Made by a program: the position numbers and the translations under genes. From Cryptomeria japonica (taxonomy: Eukaryota > Streptophyta > Pinopsida > Cupressales > Cupressaceae): DNA of 64,000 bases. Below, in pieces: positions 34,240 to 47,400 of this stretch; position 1 is the stretch's first letter; each line of letters opens with the position of its first letter. The stretch spans positions 612,412,920-612,476,919 of the forward strand of contig NC_081405.1 of NCBI RefSeq assembly GCF_030272615.1, written 5' to 3'. Under the pieces are notes generated by a model. The model had not been told where the DNA came from. It made no database searches and saw only the letters and a program-made list of their open reading frames with translations.

Positions 34240-36600
34240 TATATTGAATACATCCTCTTACCTACCCTTAAGCCATATCCTAATTATAGAACCAATTTTC
34301 TCACATTACACGTACTTTGAGCCAAGGATCTTGTATCTCCCTTTAAATCATTCTCTTAAGACCCTTTACCTATCCTTTCTATGGAAGACATCCTCTTGCC
34401 TACCCTTAAGTCATCTCCTAATTATAGAACTAGTTTTTTCACATTACACATACTTTGAGTCAAGAGTCTTGTATCTTCCCTTAAGCCATCCCCCTAGGCT
34501 CTTGTATCTCCCACTTATAGATAATTACAAAGTTATGGACATTTTCTATGGAAGAAATCCTCTTACCTCCTATAGCATCCTCAAATTTCACCCTCATACA
34601 ATTTTGACCACATTGGGTCCCTACCTTAGTGTTTGCGCCCCTAGGCTTGACTGGAAACTGATTTTGCTCATATCACTCAAGAATGACTACATTTTTGAAT
34701 TTTGCATCAACTGGGCACCTTGTCCTAGCCCCAAAATGGGGTAAGACTAGAGAGTGACACCCTAATCCTAATTAGGACCAGGGCTCCATGCTCTAGTCCT
34801 CCCTATTTTGGGCCCCTTTCAAACCCTCTTCCCTATTTAAAAAATGAGCATGATTCCTAGCTCTGTGTCGGCTCATGTTGGAAAATTAATCAGTTTTTCA
34901 ATGGGCAAGTATAAAAGGGGGCTTTCCCCTCTCATTTTGATATACATAAAGAAGAATACTCACATGATATCAAGCATTCAAGCAATTGAGAAAGTAATCA
35001 TTCTTCCTTCAAGCCTTGGAGCAACGAAAAAGTCAAGATTCAAGCATTGAAGTGGATATTTACATCCAATTTTTTCAAAGACTTAATGAAACCCTAATCC
35101 CATGTGGAGACAAACAAAACTTCACATAGAGGTATACCATTTGGTTTTCAATCATTATTCAACATCTCCCTCAAAAGGAGAATATTCAATTTTAACAATT
35201 CAATGATCTTTTATCTCTATTTCAAGGTTAGTTCCAAAATCGGGGTTTGACTTAGGCAAGCCCCTATTACCAACGCATTTCCCTTTCTGTCTATGTGCAA
35301 GAAACAAGTACAGAGCTATGATATTTAGAATAGGCATTATTTGTAGAGACGAATCAACCCTTTTTGGTGTGTGAAAAGTTAAGAGGACCAGAGCGACGAT
35401 CACTCTGGTCTCAATATTTTTGGACCTTTTTCAGGGATCAGATCTGAATCTGCATATACTTCTCAAATATAGGTGCGTGCCTCAATTTGACAACTGTAGC
35501 TCACTGTTTCCACATTTTTACCTTCATTTTCAACACTTTTTCCTAATTTCAGCATTTCAACTCACAAAAGAGGCCAAATCACCCCATTCCCTTGAATCTA
35601 ATCAGTATTTTCAATCCTTATCATTACTGGTTTGTGACTAAATCTATTGGATTCACCCCTTTTGAATGTAATGGTAAATTAGCGGGTTTCATCCCTCTCA
35701 TGGTGGAAACCCTAATTTTTCATCCATTACACCTTCCCTTAATCTATCTCATAATTATAGAATTATTTTTCTCACATTACACATACTTTGAGTCAAGGCT
35801 ATGGTATCCCCCCTTAACCCATTCTGTTAGGTCCCTTTAAGTCATCCTCTTAGCTTCCCTTAAGATAGATCCACTTACCTACCCTTAAGCCATCTAATTA
35901 CATAAATAATATTGTCACATTAAAAATTCTTTGAGTCAATTCTCACCTATCTCCCCTTAAGCCATCCTCATAGGACCCCTTAAGTCATCCTCTTAGCTCC
36001 CATTGAGCCATAATCTTACCTGCCCTTAAACCATCTCCTAATTGTATTACTAATTTTATCACATGACACATACTTTGAGCCAAGATTATTGTTTCTCCCC
36101 TTAATTCATTATATTAGGACCCCTTAAGTCATCCTCTCAACTCTCCTTAATCTATCATCTTACCTACCCTTAAACCATCTCCAAATTATATCACTATTTT
36201 TATCATATGACACATACTTTGAGTCAAGTCTCTTATTTCTTCCCTTAAGCCATCCTCTTAGGACCCCTTAAGTCATCCTCATAGCTCCCCTTAATACATA
36301 CTCTTACCTACCCTAAATCCATCTCCTAATTATAGAACTAATTTGATCACATGACACATACTTTGAGTCAAGGCTTTTGTATCTTCTCTTAAGACATCAT
36401 TTTGTGTACCCTCAAGCCATCTCCTAATTATAGAGATACTTTTCTCACATGACACATAATTTGAGTCAACGATCTTGTATCTACTCTTAAGAAATCCTCT
36501 TGCCCACCCTTAAGCCATTTCCTGATTATAGAACTAATTTTCTCACATAACACATCCTTTATGTTGCCTTAAGTAATCTCCTAATTATAGCTAATCATAA
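34240..36600. repeat. ~144-bp tandem array, split by an insertion
   Basis: The word 'tactttgagtcaag' and its neighbours ('cctaattatagaacta', 'cccttaagccatcctc') recur at 34313, 34451, 35784, 35927, 36071, 36215, 36359, 36457 and 36555. The spacing is 138-144 bp, falling to 98 bp in the last two steps. The units differ by many substitutions. The gap 34566-35718 is an unrelated LTR-like segment. No protein is encoded; long frames in it come from the repeat. Confidence 0.85.
34566..35718 (+). repeat. LTR-like insertion in the tandem array
   Basis: It interrupts the 144-bp array. It has a strong TATA box (TATAAAAGGGGGC, ~34911), upstream GC-richer promoter-like DNA, and a downstream part with 'ggggtttgacttagg' (~35238) that the minus-strand LTR at 31080-32407 shares. 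The ends do not show clean TG...CA with a target duplication, so a solo LTR is likely but not proven. Confidence 0.5.
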
Positions 36601-39600
36601 ATTTGTTTTAGGTCTCCCACAACTAGATGACATTGGCGACCAATACTTGTGTATTCAACTTGTGACAAAATAGTAGATGATTTCCCCGTGGTAAGTGTCA
36701 CTTGAATGTAACACATTTCTAAGATATGATTTTATTAGTTTATTTATTATAATTTTATTTCATGACTTGGAGTTATGATGTGTTTTATATAGTTAATTTA
36801 CTTATATTCATTATTTTTTTAGGTCCCCTACAAGAAAATCCACCATGATTGTCACTACAAGTTTTTATCATACAAATATTATATGATTTTGTATTCTTAA
36901 ACTAAAAGTGGAGCCAAATTAGCTAATTGTATATACATATGCTTATGTTTAATGTTATATTTGTATTGCATCAATTTTAAATAACGTCTTCAATATATTC
37001 TTTCATTCTTATTTAACCTTCTATATTAGTCCTTTAAATCTAGAAAATTGTATGTTTGGGATTGTAGGTGCTCAAAATTGTTATAAAAACATGGTTGTAT
37101 ATTTGTTGATAAGAAGTACAAAACTCTTATCCTAGTACCAACAAAGTTAGGATGGTTCAAAAGCATGTGAATTGTTGGAGGTAATTGAAATAAAACAAAA
37201 ATACCTTAGTGAGGTCACAAATCCTTGCATAATTAATGTGCTGGGGCTTACAACCATGCTAAGGGGATTTATGCCATTTATCTATATTTTATCATATTGA
37301 CCTCAAGCTAGGCTGATGTCCCTATTGGGGTTCAAGTCATTGATCCTATCCATCATATTGATTCTAGCCTATATAATCCAATTCTTATGCATGACACATT
37401 GGGATACTTATTATATTCTTCATAGGTGTTCTCCTTCATAGATGTAGATATCACCATTATCTTGAAAATACATATCTAACAATACCAAAACTATGTGCAT
37501 GTTCACACTCAAGGATGCACATAAGTGACCCTTTACTATAAATTTACAAATGTTTTTATTCATTGAAGGATACGTGACCATTATTTTATCCATGATAGAA
37601 GCAATCATATTATCTTTGATTCTATCACTAGTCCATTACCAAGCTTCTTATGGTTTATACTTATAGATGTAGGATTCCTATAATTTTATGCTTGGATGAT
37701 TATATGTGCTTACATGCTTATAATTAAATTTATTGATTGATATATGTAATACTATGAGTATCATATGTCTTGACAAATACTATTTTAAATATATTGTTAT
37801 TCTTTTATTTATCATTGATTTAATTACTAATTTATACTTATACAATCAATTAGTCATATAGGTGCTTGATGAATTTACCTAATTTGTTTTATATGTCATA
37901 ATAAATTTATTCTATTATAATTTAAAATATTTATCTAATGTAATTCCATTAGAATTTAAATTTAAATCACCACAATTAATTAATTAGAAAGGAAATCAAA
38001 CTTGAAAGTTTTGATAATTGTTGAGAATCAAGATCAAGAAAGCTTGCAATATGAACTTCTTATGTGATTATAAATCTGAAATATGATAACCAAATATAAA
38101 TTATGAAAGTGATTGCAACTTTCTTCAACAATATAAAATCAACATACCAAAAGAGACACCATATTTACATGGAGAAACTCTTTTGAGAAAAAAAACTCCA
38201 GTAGATAAAGAGGGCAATTATATTATTACCGCTCAAAAGAGATAATGCTACAATGATACAATCACTACACTTCTCCTCCTAAACTTACAATCGCTTGAAA
38301 GCCTTCAAGAAAAATATGATAAAAGAACTATGCCATGATTGCAATCTAAATTTAAGAATTTTTCTACCAATAATTTTTTAGATTGAAACAGATACTTTAA
38401 GATAAGTTCACTAAATTGCATAAACACTTAATAATGAAATAAAATCCATGAAATACTACAATATAAAGCCCGTGAAATACTAAAATATAGACCATGAAAT
38501 ATTGAATAAAGTGCATGCAAACAAATAATATTGAACTAAAGTCCATTAAATGTGTGCTGAAACATCTTCAATCATATTAGTTAGATTATAAAAAAATATA
38601 GATCTAAGTTATATCATCGGTAAAATCAAGACTCATCTTCAATCCAAACTACATGAACTTGTCTCATAGAGTACACGAGTAACCTAAAATAAAATTAAAA
38701 AAAAAACTATATGTGCACATGTTTGATTTAAATTTAATTCAATTCATTTTAATTTATTAATCATGAAATTTTGAATTATAAATCTAGACTAGAGAAATGC
38801 ATAAATTATTGTATGAAGCTACTCATCTCCTCCCATAATATGTTGTTTAGGTGGTATATGTATTGGATTAGGACCAAAAGACTTAGTTGCTAATTCTTAC
38901 AGGGTAAAGTAAGGCACATATAAATTAGGTTAAAAATATATTTACCAAATCATACTTGACCATATAAAAGACATACAAATTGCATAGAAAATTTACTAAA
39001 GTTTATAACTTGAAATGATGTGTATGACTCATGAAATAGTCTCTGATCAATAGCCTAACCAATACCTATCCTAATAGTGGTATTAACCTGTATACATATA
39101 ATTATATAAATTCAATTTAATGATTTAAAAATTTTAAAATATAATATAAAGATAACGAATTCAAAGTATAAATGTAGTCTATTTTTATTTGAAAATATAT
39201 ACAAGGGATGGCTCATGCATAACAACTGATGAATGCGAAATCACCAAACCCTTTGGTTTGTCAGACATGGAATTCATATAACCTCCCTACAACAACAAAA
39301 ATATTTCACAAGTATAGTTGAATTAAATTACAAGTAAATTAAATTATATCTAGGATTTTTTCAACATGAACTTTAAATTAGAACTAGATGTACATATGGT
39401 TGTAGAGTCAATATATTGGTTTATCCCATGAGGTGAGTTGAATTGTGTAAGTTCGATGCAAAATAGACTTGATCAAATGTTGATGATGTCATGGAGCCAC
39501 TCATTTGCACCAAACAAATAAAATAAAAATATATAATTCATGTTATTAAATATGAATTATTTTGATATGTACATTAAACAAACTTAAATATGACATGTAA
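36601..39600. other. AT-rich DNA without recognisable gene
   Basis: About 3 kb read on both strands. No conserved motif, LTR end, tandem repeat or credible coding frame was found. Confidence 0.55.
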
Positions 39601-40560
39601 CTATGTAGGACAATCATCAAAACATAACAAATCCATATATGTTGTGATATCAGATGATGTAGGTGCATCTAAAGTGGATGTAGAAGTGGGGCCATAACAT
39701 AATTGATTACAATTCTGACATAAATGTGGCATCAACATGTGTGAGATACTAGGATTAGTTGCACCATCTCCTCCATGTCCTCTACTATTGACTTCATCTA
39801 CCATGTGGGTAGCTTGTTTAATGATATTTCTCGAGAGCGCACTCAATGCTCCTAATGTTGAAACCACTGCTCGATGTTGAATAGGTGCAGGAATATCAAG
39901 AGGAGGATCAATGATGGGTGGAAGAGGCATGGGTAAATTTGGATCAACACGTGCCCCTATTGTGGCATGCCACCACCAACTCTCATGTCAAAATAATTGG
40001 GTTTTAAATCCAATTTAATCTCTACCCATAATCTTATCAAAAAATATAATGTAACCTCACAATTAGTGTGTGGTGAATGGTCAAATACCATTGCCCATCA
40101 CTCCCAAAAATATGTATAATTTGAGGATGCCTACACCAACTAATTGTTTTATTTTATTTTTGTTGTTGTTGGCAATATGGGTTGATTAGTGGTAGTGTAA
40201 ATGCAAAATACAACTATAGTAAGTTTGGTAATATGACTACCATGGATCTCTTTATATGAGAGTCAATCTGCATATAACTTCATCCTCTCCTTCCTGCAAT
40301 GCGACATCTATCTAGTTCTGCAACAATGGATCTAACAGAATCAACAACATTTTGCATTGAAGATAAAAATCATGATAAATGGGGGGTGATTTATGACCCA
40401 TTTTAGATCAAAATAATTTTCTCTTGAATTATTTAAATATTTTTGTTTATGCTTTCTTGGAAGTAAGCATCATCAAATGAAGGGGGTGGGGGGTTTTGAG
40501 GTGGAGAGGTTGGAGATGGGGGGATTTTATGGTGGCTTAGGTTGGTTAATCTATAAAATG
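39601..40560 (-). pseudogene. Possible decayed coding DNA, unidentified
   Basis: Minus strand. Protein-like pieces appear in order: a Pro-rich stretch (PPQNPPPPSFDDAYF, ~40500), QNVVDSVRSIVAELDRCRIA (~40330), and a 109-codon frame from 39930 with ALSALSRNIIKQATHMVDEV and HGGDGATNPSISH. Amino-acid usage is more balanced than chance frames in this AT-rich DNA. Spacing is irregular, as with introns or decay. I do not recognise a family. It could be a transposon gene relic or a host gene fragment. Confidence 0.25.
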
Positions 40561-41351
40561 ACATCTATTAAAAAATCATCTTGTGGAGGTATTGGATCCT
40601 TTATATGACCTACATGTTAACAATTACAAGAAGAATGTATTACCATATGAATATTGCAAGAAATATTAGATGGTAAAGGAAATATAGAATAAATAGTTTG
40701 AAAATGATGAATTAATCAACATTATAGTTAGCACTAATTTTTCTTTATTCAACATTGGAAAAAACCTCTTCATAAATTTATAATCACAACAAAATTTATT
40801 TAGTTTTTATACTTTAGTTACTATAATGGGGGAGGTAGGCTCAAAAATTATTACACCTTATATGATAAAATTTTAGATCATGATTTCTTTAGATATAATA
40901 AAGTCAACCCAGTAGAAAGTACCAAGGATACCAAAATTTATTGTTTTGTAATTGTAAGGATATATTTTTAGTTCTATACATCTTTTAAACATTATGCTTG
41001 AATAAATTATACATGATGATTAATTAGTTCATATACTATTGAATCATCTAATTAAACTTCCAAGAAATCATAAATTAAAAATATCTAAGAATATATATCA
41101 CAATCATGTACACAATATAAAAGGGGTTGATATAAGATTTCTACAACTATGATGAAGTTAATGAGAACCATATACATACACCTTCATGGTTTTAAAGAAT
41201 AAACTATAATGTTTGATTTAGTATATATTAGTGGACCAAACGTGTTGATGATATTTATGATAGGGAAAATCATGTGTTTTCTCATCGTAACAATTTTATA
41301 ATTTTTTTAAAATACAAATATCTCTCTCTATGTGTGTGTGCATATACACAA

Positions 41352-41394
<43 letters not shown>

Positions 41395-41748
41395 CACATA
41401 TACACATGTTCATGTACTATATATATAATACATGAAAATATTATTAATTTTGTGACACATTCACATATGAATATACATGTGTTAAATCATCCTCCTGTAT
41501 AGTTCTTAGAAATGAATTGTGTTACAACTCTACTTAACCTTTAACTATTTAATTTTGTGATGAGGACAACTCTGAAAAAAACTATCATCATCCACTATAT
41601 GTTTAGAGTACACTATCTGTGGTCATTCATGAAAGGGTCTCCCTATTGAGCCATCAAACAACATTTACACAAAATAACTTTTATATAATCATCATTTGCA
41701 ATAGGATGGATATGCACATTTAGTTATACTATTAAAGATGAGAAATAT
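40561..41748. other. AT-rich DNA with a CA microsatellite
   Basis: No gene seen. 41320-41410 holds CT, TG, CA (about 14 units) and TA runs. Confidence 0.55.
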
Positions 41749-42848
41749 TTAATTGTAGACACCTAAATCTGCACACTTAATTAAATGAATTTTATTTATT
41801 TAATTATCATTTATCCACCTATTAATTAAACTAAGGTCTGATTAATATCCCTTTTTTCTATCTAGCCATTAATCAAATTCAAACATTTTATTAATTCTCC
41901 TTTCTTCCATTAATTGAATAAATTTTATTTATTTGATTAAATTCTCTCTCCCCCATTTAATTAAATTCATCTTCTTGAAAATAAATAAATCAAATTTATT
42001 TATAACCCCCCCCACTTGCACTTTCCTAAAAATGCAAGTTGCATCCATTTTTAGTTGAAAAAAACATTTTATTTTAATTAAAATCTTAATATCTCCTAAA
42101 TTCATGACTAAACCTCTTCTAGATCCTTCTAGATTAATTTAATTAGCCTAATCCCCCCCTTAAGCATTTGCACAATCCTTAAGAGAATCCACTTCTCAAA
42201 AATCCCTCAAAGTCTTTGAAATGCATTAAAAGCTTTATGTCTTCAACAAATTAACCTTCAAAGTCTTCCTAATCATTCACGGTTAATCCAACCTCAAACC
42301 ATGGTTAGAGACTTTCTCTCTAGCTTAACCCTCATCTAACCCATGGGTCTCATCAAGCACTCATTGCTTTGACCACAGTTATCCTATCAATCATTTCACA
42401 AGAGTTTACCCTTTGGGTAAAAGCTTTATCCACTTGTTAACCCTAACTACACCCTCCTACGGTGACCCTCATGTCTTCTCAAGCATTTAATGCCTCTTAC
42501 ATCCCCTTTCAAGCCACCTCTTGTTGACAATTGTCACCATTTCATTGGTGAAAATTGTAAACATGAATTGAATAGCTTTGAATCCTATCCCTTGTTAATA
42601 GTTATCAATCTTAACCATCCATTTCCCTATTTCTTCTATAATTAGGACTTAGTTCCTTCATTATCAATATCCAAGTCTTCATGCATCTAATTTATAGTCT
42701 CATTTCATCAAACATTTTTAGCCTCTCTTTGATAATAGTAATTAGACTATTTAGTAGCATCATAGCCTATATTTATCATGTTTTTCATATCATGTTAGTA
42801 ATATATCATGTTAGTTTCATTTCCATGCTAGCTTAATACCATCTTAAT

Positions 42849-44384
42849 TGTTGGCATTTGGAATTATAACAGACAAGGAGAGATTGTTGGCATTTCAATA
42901 AGGATATTGAGAAGGTTGTTGATGATTATGGATATAACCGATTAAGGATGTTTTACTGTCTTAATATTATTATTTTGTCATTGATGTCAAGAAATTGATT
43001 TTCTAATTCAGTATGATGTTGCCATATCTTGAGAAGTATGATTTGATGAGTATAAAGATGTCGGTAAAAGACATAGAAAGAATATGATGAATAAGGGGAG
43101 GAATAAGTTATTCAATGGGCAACTATTACTGAGTTAGACAATGATGAGAACATGATGTTTAGATTGTTTTGATATCATACATATGTTATTGATTGTAAGG
43201 TTAATACTATACTATGTTACCGAGCAAAGAACCTAGTCGGTAAACCCTAAGGAACCTAGTCGGTAAACCCTAAGGTTATCGCTATCGGTTAATGAAGGCA
43301 GAATGTCTACCAAGTGAAGTTTAGTATTTACTGAGTTGCAACTGAGTAATAACAGAATGCATTAAATGATTACATGCATTATTTAATGAAGGAAGCTGAT
43401 GAACTGGCTATGATTAAATGATTGGTATGCCGTGAATGAAGTTTGTTAAAGAATCTATGGCAAAGGAAAATCGGTAGGAAGATCTATAGCTCAGATTGAA
43501 CCGCAATACCCTAGCACAAGTTCCAAGAAATGTATGCAAGTTCCAAAGCGGGGTAAAACATTTTCAGATCGAAGGATACATTGAACCTGGTCAAAGTTTG
43601 AAGATCTGATGGCTATGATTGATCATGGAAAATGTGATCAAGGAGATTAAGCGGTTAGCTATTGTTTATAAATAAGGAACTGTTGATAAACAATGAATGT
43701 GGGCAAGTGTATGCACAGGGATGCTACATAGTGATTACCGAGCACAAAATCTTGAAGACCTATTTTGAATAACAGAGTATAGAGACCAACAGATGGACAA
43801 GATTAGTTCTATGTCTATATTGTATTGAGCAAATAAGAATCCGCTTTAGCATTTTAGATGTGAAGTTGCAGATAGATTTTTATTATTGTTATTTTGTGAA
43901 GTGACAGAAAATCTCTTAACCGAGTGGACTTAACAGTCTTATTTGTAAAACCCTCTAGCAAGGTGACATTCTAATTGAGTGTTTGAAATCCTTTAACAAG
44001 GTCACTTCTAACAAGGTGAAGATCCTAACAGATATGAGGGAAATCCCTTAATCGGGTCACATCTAGCAATGTGTTTGTAATCTTTAACAGGATTTGCTTT
44101 TAACCGAGCATACTCTAGAAGAGTATATTACTTAGTTGGTCCAAAATCCCACAGTGGTTTTTCCCTATTTGGGTTTCCACGTTAAATCTGGTGTTATGAG
44201 CGTTATGATGTTTATATGCTTTTTAGTTTGCATGTTTAGCAATTTTGGTTATATTACTGAAGTATATGTTACCGAGGTTGAATCTATTGTTTTTATGGAA
44301 TATTAAGTTTGTATGATTCACCCCCCCCCCCTCTCATCTTATTAGCTTGGCATCTGTACTTATCTTTAAGTATCAGAACTATCA
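42849..44384 (+). repeat. copia-C 5' LTR
   Basis: 1536 bp, TGTTGGC...ACTATCA. The start is doubled: TGTTGGCATTT at 42849 and again at 42885, the second preceded by a purine tract. TATA box TATAAATA at about 43667-43674. The motif cluster 'cttaaccgag/ctaacaaggt' is at 43910-44110 and the hairpin 'gtggttttt...gggtttccac' at about 44153-44180. A run of about ten C lies before the end. Confidence 0.92.
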
Positions 44385-44386
44385 AT

Positions 44387-44398
44387 TGGTATCAGAGC
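44387..44398 (+). other. copia-C primer binding site (initiator Met tRNA)
   Basis: TGGTATCAGAGC, perfect, two bases after the 5' LTR. Confidence 0.92.
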
Positions 44399-44449
44399 TT
44401 TGGACTCTAGAAGAAAAAGTTTAAAGGTACTTGAGGAAAAGATCCAAAG

Positions 44450-47400
44450 ATGTATAAGAGGGATGAACCGAAGCTGAACAAGTCAAGTTTCTCTACATGG
44501 CAGAAAAGGATGAAGCTGCACCTATCAGGAGTTGGAGAATATGCTGTATATTATCTGGAGAATGATTTCATCACATCGAGCACCTATCCATTGACAATGG
44601 AAGAGATAAAGGCAAAGCAAGAACATATCCAAGCAATGATTGAAATAACATCTGCAAGAACATATCCAAGCAATGATAGTCTAAGAGGACAACTTGAGTC
44701 TATGAGGATGAATGAAGGTGAGAACATAACCCAGTACAGTACAAGACTAAAGGAGATTGTCAATCAAATCAAAGGAGCAGGTGGAACTATTGAAGAAAAG
44801 GATATAACAAGTAAGTTGTTAAGAACCCTTCTACCAGCTTATGCAATCCGAGTCTCTGCAATCAATGAATTAAGGTTTGTACCTAATATGCCAGTTTCTT
44901 TAGATGCTACTATTGGTAAGATACATGCATTTGAGTTAAGTAACTTTGATAACAGTGGGTCATCGGTAAATAAAGTTGAATCTGCATTTAGTTCTTTTCA
45001 TCTTAATGAATCTAATGATTACAATGAAAGAAAGTATAAGTACTCTGAAGGAGATCATAGTGGAGCAAGTGAAAGATTTCACAAGAACATGGAGGAAGTA
45101 CACAAACTATAAGAGGAAATCAGAAAGAAAAAAGAGTTTGAAGCACTTTAAGCCAGAAGGTTACCGAGAGGCAAAGGTAAGTATAAAGGAAAACTACCTT
45201 TGAAATGTTTCAATTGTGATAAGAGAGGACATATGGCTTCTAACTGTCCTGACAAAGATTCTACTGAAAAGAGAGATTACCGAGATGATAGACAGAAAGA
45301 TAATCATTACAGAGGACACCGAGACTTCAAAAGAAGAGATAGAAAGTCATGCTTAATAGCCGATGAGGAATCCAATGATGATAAATCAGATGAAACTGAT
45401 ACAAAGGAAGTAGTTTATGTGGCTATCAAAGATGGATCAGATGAAGAAAGGTATGAAGAAAAAGACCTAATATCTCACATAAATACTAATGATTCTTGGA
45501 TCATAAATAGTGGATGCTCACATCACATGACAGGTGATAAACACAAGTTTGTTATGTTAGAAGACTATGATGGAGGCTATGTAAGATTTGGTAATGATGC
45601 ACCATATCCAGTAAAAGGTAAAGGATCTATAACACTTCTTGACAATGCAAGATGAAATGATGTTTATTGGGTTGAAGGTTTGAAATACAATTTGTTGAGT
45701 GTAGCATAGCTAAACAATACAGGATACCGAATAGAATTTCAGAGAGGAATTGTCAAAGTTCATGACAAGCATGGAAAGGTAGCTGCTACCAGGACACAAA
45801 CAAAAGGTAACACATTTCACCTTGACTCAACTTGGAATAAATGTTTGTATGCAAAGATAGATGATACCTGGTTATGGCATAAAAGGTTTTGTCATGTAAA
45901 TTTTGATAATCTGATCAAAATAAGCAAGAAGCACGGAGTAAGAGGTCTATCGAGTCTTGAAAAACCTAAGAATTCTATGTGCCGAGGATGCCAGATGGGT
46001 AAAATGACAATATCAAGCTTTACAAGTAAGTCTTACACTTCTAAGGGAATTTTAGATCTTGTGCACACTGATCTTTGTGGTCCTATGAAAGTTCAAAGTT
46101 ATTATGGTGATAAATATTTCATATTATTTGTGGATGATTACTCAAGGATGATGTCAGTTATGTTTTTAAAAGAAAAATCAGAAGCTTTTCAAATGTTTAA
46201 ATGGTACAAGGCAAGAGTTGAAAATGAAATAACAAGACAACTAAAATATCTTAGATTAGATAGAGGAGGAGAGTTCACATCTGACGAGTTCAGCTTATTC
46301 TGCAATGATCATGGTATAAAAAGACAAGTCTCTGCACCGAGAACTCCACAACAAAATGGAATAGATGAGAGAAAAAACAGATCTATTGTGGATTGTGCCA
46401 GATGCCTGATGATTGAAAAGAAAGTGCCACAAACATTTTGGAGAGAAGCAATAAGCACAACAGTTTACACCCTGAACCGAGTACAACTGAAGAAAGGTAC
46501 TTTGAAGACACCTTATGAAATCTGGTATGACAAGAAACCTAATGTGAGTTATTTTAAAATCTTTGGAAGTAGATGCTATGTACACAAGGATGATAGAAAT
46601 GACAAGTTTGATCAGAAAAGTGAAGAAGGAACATTTCTTGGTTATTCTTCTAGAAGTAAAGCATTTAAATGTCTGATCAAATCATCTAACAAAATAGTAG
46701 AAAGTGCAAATGTGAAAATTAATGAATTTGCAGAAAGAAATGATGAAGGAAATTCCAAAGAATCAGAAGATTATGATGAATTTCTCTATGTTCAACCAAC
46801 AAGTCCTACCGAGAAAACTGTAGAAGGATATGAAGAAAATATTCAGTTACCGAGTAATGAAGAAGATCATACAGAGACTACTGAGCCTGTATTAGCCAAG
46901 TATGTCAGAAGATATCATGCATCAAGTTAGATTATAGGAGATAAGGATGATCCAGTGATAACAAGGAACAAACTGAGACAAAACACATGTCTGATATCTG
47001 AATTTGAACTGAGAATAGTGAAAGAGGCATTTAACAGTGAAGATTGGATAAATGCTATGACAGAAGAGATTGATCAAATCAAGAAGAATGACACATGGAC
47101 ACTAATACCAAGACCAAAGGACAAAAATGTAATTGGTACAAAGTGGATTTTCAAAAACAAGCTGAATGAAAAAGGAGAGGTCATTCGAAATAAAGCATGA
47201 CTGGTTTGCAAAGGTTATGCCCAAGAAGAAGGAATCGATTATGGTGAGACTTTTGCACCTGTGGCTAGACTAGAAGGAGTAAGAACATTGTTGGCATATG
47301 CTGCTTACAAGAATTTCAAGGTATATCAAATGGATGTCAAATCTGCATTTCTGAATGGTATATTAGAAGAAGAAGTTTTTATTGAACAACCCAAAGGATT

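Noticed and set aside
34190-34744. 184-codon open frame
   Set aside because: It is the translation of the 144-bp tandem repeat and the start of the LTR-like segment; the residues repeat with the DNA unit.
34566-35718. Firm call as a solo LTR
   Set aside because: The TATA box and array interruption fit, but clean TG...CA ends with a target duplication could not be found, so it is listed only as LTR-like.
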